DNA of 64,000 nt, from contig CABRHS010000004.1 in assembly GCA_902470815.1 (NCBI GenBank), forward strand, positions 1 through 64,000, written 5' to 3'. The first letter of the stretch is position 1. Each line of letters begins with the position of its first letter. The notes beneath the pieces are model-generated. The model saw only the letters and a list, made by a program, of their open reading frames with translations. It ran no database searches and was not told where the DNA came from. The DNA is from an uncultured Collinsella sp. GTDB taxonomy: Bacteria > Actinomycetota > Coriobacteriia > Coriobacteriales > Coriobacteriaceae. Made by a program: the position numbers and the translations under genes. Below are positions 57,659 through 64,000 of the stretch, piece by piece.

Positions 57659-58825
57659 CTAGCCAAAAATGCCGGCTTCCTCGATCGCGGAGACCGCCTG
57701 CGCGAGCCCCTCGGGCGGCAGGACGAGCGCCATGCGCACGTAGCCCTCGCCATGAGGGCCGAAGCTCGCACCCGGCGTGACGATGACGCCCGCCTTCTCC
57801 ATGAGCTCCTCGCAAAACGCCATGGAATCGGTGCGGCCGCCGGGAAGCTTGACCCATACGAACATGGAGCCGTGCGCATTGGGTCGCTCCCAACCCAGGC
57901 GCTCCAGGCCGTCACATAGCGCGTCGCGTCGCTCCTGGTACTTGAGGCGCTGGGCCTCGACCTCCTCGAGCGGGCCCTCAAGCGCGGCGATGGCGGCCTT
58001 CTGGATGGGCATGAACATGCCGAAGTCGATCTGGCTGCGCAGCTTGGAGAACGCCGCGACGACATCTGAGCGGCCCACCAAAAAGCCGATGCGCGCACCC
58101 GTGACGTTGAAGGACTTGGAGAGCGAGAAGAACTCCACACCCACCTCGAGCGCACCGGGATGGGCGAGGAACGTGCCCCCGGCGGGACCGTCGAACACAA
58201 TGTCGGAATACGCGTTGTCGTGCACGATGAGCAGGTCGTGCTCGCGCGCGAAGGCGATGATCTCATCGTAGAGGGCGTCGTTGCCCACCGAGCCAACGGG
58301 GTTGGCGGGCAACGACACGATCATGTACTTGGCGCGATCGGCCACCTCCGGGTCGATGCCGGCGACGTGCGGAAGGAAGTCGTGCTCGGCGTCGAGTGGG
58401 TAGTAAGCGAGCTCGGCGTCGGCGATCTTGGCGCCGGCCTCGAAGACGGGGTAGCACGGGTCGGGGACGAGGATCGTGTCGCCAGGGTCGAGCAGCGCCA
58501 GGCCCAGGTGCCCCACGCCCTCCTGCGTGCCGTTGCAAGAGGCCACCATGTCGGGGGTGATGCCCGAAACGCCGAAGCGGCGCTCGTAGTAATCGCAGAC
58601 CGCCTGCTTGAGCTCGGGCAGGTCGCGCAGGGAGTACTTCCACATCTGCGGGTCCTGGGCGGCCTGCGTGAGGGCCTCGACCACATGCGGGTACGGGGCG
58701 AAATCGGGCGTGCCCACGGACAGGTTGTAGATGGTGCGGCCCTGCTCCTCGAGCGCCACGCGGCGGGCGTTGAGTGAGGAGAAGACCTCCGCACCGAATC
58801 GGTCGAGACGATTGGAGAACTGCAC
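57659..58825 (-). CDS. PLP-dependent aminotransferase (class I/II, LL-DAP-aminotransferase-like)
   Basis: A 388-residue fold-type I aminotransferase. Lys237 in SLSKSFNVTGARIG binds PLP; NLSVGTPDFAPYPH, CNGTQEGVGHLGLAL and PANPVGSV are class I/II blocks. The set is closest to aminotransferases annotated as LL-diaminopimelate or alanine-type enzymes; substrate is open. The GTG at 58825 follows AAAGGAA and is preferred over the GTG at 58843. No operon partner except ldh on the same strand downstream. Confidence 0.88.
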   Translation of the reverse strand: MQFSNRLDRFGAEVFSSLNARRVALEEQGRTIYNLSVGTPDFAPYPHVVEALTQAAQDPQMWKYSLRDLPELKQAVCDYYERRFGVSGITPDMVASCNGTQEGVGHLGLALLDPGDTILVPDPCYPVFEAGAKIADAELAYYPLDAEHDFLPHVAGIDPEVADRAKYMIVSLPANPVGSVGNDALYDEIIAFAREHDLLIVHDNAYSDIVFDGPAGGTFLAHPGALEVGVEFFSLSKSFNVTGARIGFLVGRSDVVAAFSKLRSQIDFGMFMPIQKAAIAALEGPLEEVEAQRLKYQERRDALCDGLERLGWERPNAHGSMFVWVKLPGGRTDSMAFCEELMEKAGVIVTPGASFGPHGEGYVRMALVLPPEGLAQAVSAIEEAGIFG

Positions 58826-58879
58826 GGGCTGTTCCTTTCTCACGATGGCGCCGGACGCGGCGGATTCGCTCGTATGAGA

Positions 58880-58901
58880 AAAGGGGCCGAAAGCCCCTTT
58901 C
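58880..58901 (-). terminator. Terminator of the fructose operon
   Basis: AAAGGGGC-CGAA-AGCCCCTTT (plus-strand reading) forms an eight-base stem; on the minus strand a T run (TTTTCTC) follows. It lies 60 bases beyond the kinase stop. Confidence 0.85.
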
Positions 58902-58961
58902 CCCTTTGACTATACGCCATGTACCTCGCCGAAACCACGGTCGCGCGATGATGGGAGCCCC

Positions 58962-59894
58962 CTACTTCACCAGGCGGACCTCGATGCCCTTCTCGTATTC
59001 CTCAACGCGGGCGAAGTCGCCCAAGCCGGCGCACTCGACAACGTTGGCGCCGGTCGCCATGGAGCGGCGGAGCGCATCCTCCACGCGGTCGCGCTCGGAG
59101 GACCAGATGGACAGGAACGCGGCGAGCGAGGAGTCTCCCGCGCAGACCGTGGAGCGCACCTTCACCTCAAAGGCGCGCCTGGCGAACCACAGGCGCTCGC
59201 CGTTCGAGAAGTACGCCCCTGCACCACCCAGAGTAAGCAGGACGTTCTTCGCACCGCGGGCGTGAAGCTCCGTCATGGCGGCCACGACGGATGCGTCGTC
59301 GCCCGCATGAACGTCGAGGCCGAAGATGTCGCGCAGCTCGTCATCATTGGGCTTGATCAGCAGGGGCTCGAGCTCGAGAAGCTCGGCGAGCTGACAGCTC
59401 GAGATGTCGAGGACGAATTCCGCTCCGCGAGCGCGGACGCGCTCTATGGCACCACGCAGGAAGCCATCGGAGGCGTTCGGCGGCAAGGAGCCGGAGATCA
59501 CGAGGCACTCGAGGTCGTCAAGCCCGTCGACGAGCTCGAACATCTTCCGCTCGTCATCCGGGGTGATCGCGGCGCCGGCGTTCACCATGTTGTACTCGGT
59601 GTCGGGGCCCGCGTTGAGAAAGACGTTGACGCGCGTGATGCCGCCCGTCCACACGGGCTTGACGTCGACGCCGAGCTCGCGCGCGCCCTCGACGATATAG
59701 CGGCCGGAGAAGCCGGCGAAGAAGCCCAGGATCGTCGTGGGGACACCGTAGTGGTCGAGGGTGAAGGAGACGTTCAGTCCCTTGCCGTTGGGGGTGTACA
59801 CCGCGTCGCGCGTGCGCGTGACCGTGTTCGGACGCAAGCCGTCGCAGGAGATGTTGTAGTCGATAGCGGGATTGGGCGTGAGGGTGTAAATCAT
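58962..59894 (-). CDS. fruK: PfkB-family sugar kinase, probable 1-phosphofructokinase
   Basis: This 310-residue ribokinase-fold protein begins MIYTLTPNPAIDYNIS and has NGKGLNVSFTLDHYG, both FruK-type blocks, and the anion hole CAGDSS with catalytic Asp254 (GAGD is usual; Cys replaces Gly). It should turn fructose-1-phosphate into fructose-1,6-bisphosphate; tagatose-6-phosphate kinase is an alternative. GAAAGGG precedes the ATG at 59894. It is downstream of fruA on the minus strand, after a 270-base gap holding an inverted-repeat element. Confidence 0.85.
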   Translation of the reverse strand: MIYTLTPNPAIDYNISCDGLRPNTVTRTRDAVYTPNGKGLNVSFTLDHYGVPTTILGFFAGFSGRYIVEGARELGVDVKPVWTGGITRVNVFLNAGPDTEYNMVNAGAAITPDDERKMFELVDGLDDLECLVISGSLPPNASDGFLRGAIERVRARGAEFVLDISSCQLAELLELEPLLIKPNDDELRDIFGLDVHAGDDASVVAAMTELHARGAKNVLLTLGGAGAYFSNGERLWFARRAFEVKVRSTVCAGDSSLAAFLSIWSSERDRVEDALRRSMATGANVVECAGLGDFARVEEYEKGIEVRLVK

Positions 59895-59981
59895 GACGGT
59901 CCCTTTCTCGAAACTGATCCGATCATTGAATGGAAGCCCTGCGAAGCGCACTGCCGCATGAAGCCGGGCGCTCCAAAACGA

Positions 59982-60120
59982 AACTGCACGTTTTGGGGGA
60001 GGTTTTGGGGCACTTGGCGGATCCATGCCGCTCAAACGTCAACGTTTCCGCAGGAAAGGCCCAGCGAGAAGAGGCCCCGCGAAGAGAAACCCGCCAAACC
60101 TCCCCCAAAACGTGCAGTTT
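59982..60120. repeat. 139-bp element bounded by a 24-bp perfect inverted repeat
   Basis: The arms 59982-60005 and 60097-60120 are exactly complementary (AACTGCACGTTTTGGGGG at the outer part). They resemble the arms at 28959-29098, but the two elements differ at both arms in matching positions. The element lies between fruA and fruK. Confidence 0.75.
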
Positions 60121-60150
60121 GCCCGGCGGTGCGCAGAAGCACCGCCGGGC
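60121..60150 (-). repeat. Stable 12-bp hairpin between fruA and fruK
   Basis: GCCCGGCGGTGC and GCACCGCCGGGC close a six-base loop directly beside the inverted-repeat element and 15 bases beyond the fruA stop. No T tract follows on either strand, so it may slow decay or processing of the upstream message rather than end it. Confidence 0.55.
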
Positions 60151-60165
60151 AAACGCGACCATCGC

Positions 60166-62172
60166 TTACGCGAGGCGCTCGTTGATGAGCCCAGCGACCT
60201 TAGCCGGGTCATCCTCCGCCTTGCAGGCGGCGCGGAAAGCCTCGTCGGTCAGGGCCGTCGCCACCCTGGACAGAATCTGCAAGTGGGCGCTTCCGGCCTC
60301 CGACTCAGGGACGAGCAGCGCGATTGCGCAGGTCACCGGAGCGCCGTCGAGGGTCTCCCAAGAGGCGATGCCCTCGGGCGCCTTGAGGACCATAACCGTG
60401 GCAGCCTTGACCGCATCGGTCTTGGCGTGCGGGATGGCGAACCCGTCGACCATGCCCGTGGTGCCCTCCGCCTCACGCTTGAGAAAGGCGGCGTACAGGG
60501 CGGCTGAATCATCGGCGATGCCCGCGGAGACGGCGCGCTCGGCGATGAAGCTCAGCGCAGCGTCGCGGCCGTCGACCTTCTGGTCGCAGAACACGTTGGA
60601 GGTCTTGACGAAGCCCTCCTCGACAGCCTGCTCGGTCTCGGCATCGATGGCAGCGACCTCAGCCGTGGCGACCTCGACCTCAGCGACCTTCTGCGCCTTC
60701 GCCCACTCGTGCTTCTTGAAGGCGACGAAGAGGATGCCGCCGACGACCGTGCCGATGGCGATGGCGAGGACCCACATGGGAGCGTTCTCGACGACGGGCA
60801 GGACCAGGAAACCGCCGTGGGGCGCCGGGTCGTGAACGCCGAACATGAGGCTCAGGATGGAGGCGATGGAGGAGCCGATCATCATGATGGGCATAACGGG
60901 CCAGATGTTCTTGGTCATGAACGGAATGGCGCCCTCGGTGATGTGGGTGCAGCCCAAGATGAAGTTCACGATTCCGGCGTCGTGGTCCTCCTGGGAGAAG
61001 TACTTCTTGCCCACGACGACCGCGAAGGTGGTGATCAGCGGCGGGACGATGCACGCGGCGGAGACGGCTGCCATGAAGTTGGTGCCGAAGTTGTAGGTCT
61101 CGGTGCCCACGCCGGCGGCGAGCGCCTCAGTCAGCATGGCGGTACCGGTGACGTAGGCGGCCTTGTTGACCGGGCCGCCCATGTCGACGGAGCACATGCA
61201 GCCGATGGCAAGGCCGAGCACGATGGCGCCGGAGGCGGACAGACCCTTGAGGAAGTCCATCATCGCGGTGTTGATCGCGGCCATCGGGCCGGAGATGCCG
61301 AGCATCACGAGGCCGACGATGAGCGTGGAGAACAGCGGGTAGAGGAAGATGGCCTTGAGGCCGTTGAGGTTGGCCGGGAGCTTGGCGAAGGCCTTCTCGA
61401 GCAGCAGGATGACGTAGCCGGCCAGGAAGCCGCCGACGATGCCGCCGAGGAAGCCGAAGCCCACGCCCACGCCGCCGGCGTCGATCATGCCGGTCGCGGC
61501 GTTGACGGGCAGGCCCTGGATGGCGATCATGCCGGCGACGAAGCCGGGGACGAGCGCCGGGCGCTTGCCGATGGACTCGGCGATATAGGCGGAGAGCACC
61601 GGGACCATGAGGCCCATGGCCACACCGCCGATGATCTTGAGCATCGCGGCGAAGCTGTTGTAGTCGGCCGCGGTGGAATCGAAGGACGTGATGCCCCACA
61701 GGAAGGACAGCGCGGTGAGCACGCCGCCGGCGACGACGAACACCAACATGTGGGAGACGCCGTTCATGAGGTGCTTGTAAAGCTGATGGCCGAAAGACTC
61801 CTTTTCGACCTTGCCCTCGTCCACCTGGACAGCGGCGGCAAGGCTCGGATCGGCCTTGGCGACCAGGGCGTCGTCGATCAGCTTGCCGGCCGCCTCGACG
61901 TCGATCGCGCGGGACACGCCCGTGGAAATCATGGGCTTGCCGGCGAAGCGCTCGGCCTGGACGTCCTTGTCGGCGGCGACCACGACGGCGCGGGCGCCGG
62001 CGATCTCTGCGACGGTGAGCTCGTTCTCGACGCCGACCTGGCCATGGGTCTCGACCTTGATGGTGAGGCCGCGCTCCGCGGCGGCCTTCTCGAGAGCCTC
62101 CTTCGCCATGAAGGTGTGGGCGATACCCGTGGGGCAACCCGTGGCAGCAACGATGTCGTACTTCTCTGCCAT
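60166..62172 (-). CDS. fruA: PTS fructose transporter, EIIBCA fusion
   Basis: A 668-residue fructose permease of the phosphotransferase system in the order IIB-IIC-IIA. IIB: Cys13 in AATGCPTGIAHTFMAKEAL, residues 1-100. IIC: about residues 125-480, eight or more hydrophobic helices with MLVFVVAGGVLTALSF. IIA: phosphorylation His582 in GFAIPHAKTD, residues about 530-668. It imports and phosphorylates fructose. GGGAGGG precedes the ATG at 62172; an upstream ATG at 62196 is less likely. Read divergently from the RpiR gene. Confidence 0.94.
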   Translation of the reverse strand: MAEKYDIVAATGCPTGIAHTFMAKEALEKAAAERGLTIKVETHGQVGVENELTVAEIAGARAVVVAADKDVQAERFAGKPMISTGVSRAIDVEAAGKLIDDALVAKADPSLAAAVQVDEGKVEKESFGHQLYKHLMNGVSHMLVFVVAGGVLTALSFLWGITSFDSTAADYNSFAAMLKIIGGVAMGLMVPVLSAYIAESIGKRPALVPGFVAGMIAIQGLPVNAATGMIDAGGVGVGFGFLGGIVGGFLAGYVILLLEKAFAKLPANLNGLKAIFLYPLFSTLIVGLVMLGISGPMAAINTAMMDFLKGLSASGAIVLGLAIGCMCSVDMGGPVNKAAYVTGTAMLTEALAAGVGTETYNFGTNFMAAVSAACIVPPLITTFAVVVGKKYFSQEDHDAGIVNFILGCTHITEGAIPFMTKNIWPVMPIMMIGSSIASILSLMFGVHDPAPHGGFLVLPVVENAPMWVLAIAIGTVVGGILFVAFKKHEWAKAQKVAEVEVATAEVAAIDAETEQAVEEGFVKTSNVFCDQKVDGRDAALSFIAERAVSAGIADDSAALYAAFLKREAEGTTGMVDGFAIPHAKTDAVKAATVMVLKAPEGIASWETLDGAPVTCAIALLVPESEAGSAHLQILSRVATALTDEAFRAACKAEDDPAKVAGLINERLA

Positions 62173-62239
62173 ATTCCCTCCCTTATGCTCGTGCACCTTC
62201 CGGTGCTTGTTGACACATGGAATCTACCACGCAGGGATT

Positions 62240-62255
62240 TGAAAGGTTTCTTTCA
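62240..62255. promoter_or_regulatory. Operator candidate upstream of fruA (left copy)
   Basis: TGAAAG-GTTT-CTTTCA is a perfect palindrome; it contains GGTTTCTTTC, the complement of the copy at 62330-62339. Both lie between fruA and the RpiR gene. Confidence 0.6.
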
Positions 62256-62329
62256 TGTAGTAGTTCTTCTGTGGAAGGTACTTTACTACGGATGAACGGT
62301 AGAAACCAGTCACATATCGACTATCTAGT

Positions 62330-62339
62330 GAAAGAAACC
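62330..62339. promoter_or_regulatory. Operator candidate upstream of the RpiR gene (right copy)
   Basis: GAAAGAAACC, inverted relative to 62245-62254. It lies just upstream of a -10-like TATAGT (62350-62355), so a bound regulator could block its own promoter. The two copies are 75 bases apart. Confidence 0.55.
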
Positions 62340-62385
62340 CATCATTGGGTATAGTAATGCTGGCGAGTATTCCCAAGGAGGGCCC

Positions 62386-63246
62386 ATGAGCACAGAAGAG
62401 CTTCCCAGCGCATTGCCGCTCATCACGTCGAGCCGAACGTTCCTCGACAGCGAGCGGCGCATCGTCGACTTCATCCTGGGCAACACCGAGCGCGCTCCCC
62501 AGATGACCTCCGCCCAGCTCGCGCGCGCGAGCAACACGTCCGAGGCCTCCGTGTCCCGGTTCTGCCGGAAACTCGGCTTCAAGAACTTCCGCTCATTTCA
62601 GTTCTCCCTCGCCCGCGACCTCGCCGCGCAAGACGACGAGCAAGTCACGCGCGAGGTCTCGCTTGACGATTTCGCGCAGTCGCTCGCAAATATCAAAAAC
62701 GCCAAGCAGCGCGAGATCGCCTCGACGCTCGACGCGCTCGATGAGGCGACCATGCGCCGCATGGTCGACCTGTTCTCGCACGCGGGCCTCATCGTGTTCG
62801 CCGCGGTGGGCAACACCAACGCGGTGGCGATCGACGCCGCGATCAAATTCGGCCAGCTCGGCATCAGGAGCGTGGCGAACACGATCACGGAGAGCTCGAC
62901 ATCGCTCGCCCTCACCATGCGCGAGGACGACGTCCTCGTCCTGATCTCCAACTCGGGAAAGTCCCAGAGGCTCGAGCGCATCGCCCACGCGGCAAAGCGC
63001 GGGGGCGCCACGGTGATCCTCATCTGCGGCAACACGCATGCACCGCTGGCGCGCCTCGCGGACATCGTGCTGCGCACCGTCAACTACGAGGCGCTTCTCA
63101 CCACCGTGGACTTCACCTTCTCCAAGATCTCCGCCACCCTCATCATTGAGGTCATCTACAGCTTCCTGCTCTCGGTACTGCCCGGGGCGCGCGATTCCAT
63201 CAGCGGATACGAGGAGCTCATCCAGCCGGACAAGGAGATGGAGTAG
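62386..63246 (+). CDS. RpiR/MurR-family transcriptional regulator
   Basis: This 286-residue regulator has an N-terminal HTH (MTSAQLARASNTSEASVSRFCRKLGF) and a C-terminal SIS domain that senses a phosphosugar (SSTSLALTMREDDVLVLISNSGKSQRLERIAHAAKR). It is divergent from fruA, so it most likely responds to fructose-1-phosphate or a related ester. AAGGAGGG precedes the ATG. The stop is three bases from the convergent NAD synthetase gene, with no terminator. Confidence 0.9.
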   Translation: MSTEELPSALPLITSSRTFLDSERRIVDFILGNTERAPQMTSAQLARASNTSEASVSRFCRKLGFKNFRSFQFSLARDLAAQDDEQVTREVSLDDFAQSLANIKNAKQREIASTLDALDEATMRRMVDLFSHAGLIVFAAVGNTNAVAIDAAIKFGQLGIRSVANTITESSTSLALTMREDDVLVLISNSGKSQRLERIAHAAKRGGATVILICGNTHAPLARLADIVLRTVNYEALLTTVDFTFSKISATLIIEVIYSFLLSVLPGARDSISGYEELIQPDKEME

Positions 63247-63249
63247 CGC

Positions 63250-64000
63250 CTACGCGGTCAGGCTGTCGATCTCCTCCAGCCACAACGCGGCGCTGGCGTC
63301 GCTGGGCATGCGCCAATCGCCGCGGGGGCTCACACTTACGGAGCCCACCTTGGGACCGTCGGGCAGGCAGCTGCGCTTGAACTGCTGGGCGAAGAACCGG
63401 CGGTAGAACGTGCGCAGCCAGAACAGGATCGTCGCCGGCTCGTAGGCGGGCGCCCCGTCCGCCGCGGGCTCCGCAAAGGCGCGGCAGGCCATGCGGTAGA
63501 TCTTCCCCGGCGCGAAGCCGTGGCGCATCATGTGGAACAAGAAGAAGTCGTGCAGCTCATAGGGACCCACGAGCTCCTCGGTGCACTGCGCGATCTGCCC
63601 ATCGCCCGTGGGCGGCAGCAGCTCGGGCGAGACGGGAGTGTCCAGGATGTCACGCAGGATGGCGGCCGTCTCCCCACCCAGCGAATCGGCGACGTGCGCC
63701 ACCAGATGGCGGACGAGCGTCTTGGGCACGCCGGCGTTCACGCCGTACATGCTCATGTGGTCGGCGTTGTAGGTTGCCCAGCCGAGTGCGAGCTCGGACA
63801 GGTCCCCCGTGCCGATCACGAAGCCGCCGAGCTCGTTGGAGAGGTCCATGAGGACCTGCGTGCGCTCACGTGCCTGGGCGTTCTCATAGGTGACGTCCGT
63901 CACGTCCGGGTCGTGGCCGATGTCGGCGAAGTGCGCGCGCACGGCCTCGCCGATCGCGATGGTGCGGAAGTCGACGCCGAGCCGCTCGGCCAGGCGCTCG
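63250..64000 (-). CDS. nadE: NAD+ synthetase, C-terminal part (glutamine-dependent type), 5' end outside the window
   Basis: The 250 visible residues are the C-terminal synthetase domain: ARERTQVLMDLSNELGGFVIGTGDLSELALGWATYNADHMSMYGVNAGVPKTLVRHLV and FYRRFFAQQFKRSCLPDGPKVGSVSVSPRGDWRMPSD are diagnostic of long, glutamine-dependent NadE proteins. The frame stays open to base 64000; the glutaminase domain and the nucleotide loop lie outside. The reaction converts deamido-NAD to NAD with ATP and glutamine ammonia. It converges on the RpiR gene. Confidence 0.95.
   Translation of the reverse strand, partial: ERLAERLGVDFRTIAIGEAVRAHFADIGHDPDVTDVTYENAQARERTQVLMDLSNELGGFVIGTGDLSELALGWATYNADHMSMYGVNAGVPKTLVRHLVAHVADSLGGETAAILRDILDTPVSPELLPPTGDGQIAQCTEELVGPYELHDFFLFHMMRHGFAPGKIYRMACRAFAEPAADGAPAYEPATILFWLRTFYRRFFAQQFKRSCLPDGPKVGSVSVSPRGDWRMPSDASAALWLEEIDSLTA

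Overview
The window is high-GC bacterial chromosome with dense genes and short gaps. Its gene content (a sufC-B-D-S-U cluster beside an Rrf2 regulator, an OpuC-type transporter, Rho with a very long basic N-terminal region, a NifU-like/GGGtGRT pair, both lactate dehydrogenases, a fructose PTS, CarD) fits an anaerobic fermentative actinobacterium of the Coriobacteriia, most like Collinsella. That placement is inference from gene content and base composition; there is no rRNA gene here to confirm it.

Layout. 1-1650: wreckage of two insertion sequences (3' part of an IS3-type transposase, then a decayed IS256-type transposase). 1650-10757: a minus-strand, visibly more AT-rich surface-polysaccharide operon that reads from a phosphohexomutase/mannose-1-phosphate guanylyltransferase fusion through two GT2 enzymes, a DUF2304 protein, a GT4 enzyme, a flippase, an acetyltransferase and an epimerase, and ends in a membrane-protein fragment abutting the IS debris. 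10935-13067: LTA-synthase-like phosphoglycerol transferase. 13187-19106: Rrf2 regulator divergent from sufCBDSU. 19147-22237: osmoprotectant ABC transporter. 22394-23806: LPG-synthase-TM-like membrane protein. 24009-25769: NifU-like scaffold plus GGGtGRT protein. 26021-28942: D-lactate dehydrogenase divergent from an L-aspartate-oxidase-like flavoprotein. 29220-29495: tRNA-His, tRNA-Lys, tRNA-Lys. 29612-37783: VanZ protein, an unknown membrane protein, an SDR, rho, argS and carD. 37897-43167: HD protein, proA, proB, pncB and a tail-anchored coiled-coil protein. 43720-48790: radical SAM activase, structured RNA candidate, tRNA-Ala, RlmD-like methyltransferase, DJ-1 protein, Maf and P1 peptidase. 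48817-52001: amino-acid permease, EIIA-Glc and a nucleoid-associated protein. 52167-56352: rhodanese, CoA-disulfide-reductase-like protein, Crp/Fnr regulator and a DUF2974 hydrolase. 56563-58825: L-lactate dehydrogenase and an aminotransferase. 58962-63246: a 1-phosphofructokinase-like kinase and the fructose PTS, divergent from an RpiR regulator. 63250-64000: C-terminal part of NAD synthetase.

Working together. Sugar uptake (fructose PTS, EIIA-Glc) and two lactate dehydrogenases describe a sugar fermenter. The Suf system, the NifU-like/GGGtGRT pair and the radical SAM enzyme fit anaerobic Fe-S metabolism. pncB, the aspartate-oxidase-like protein and nadE touch NAD supply. proB, proA and the OpuC transporter serve osmotic balance.

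The most striking unexplained signals are non-coding: a dispersed 31-bp element (five copies at three loci), long inverted repeats whose two arms changed together between copies, and a fourfold nested repeat at 43411-43520. The best candidate for an undescribed protein system is the NifU-like/GGGtGRT operon.
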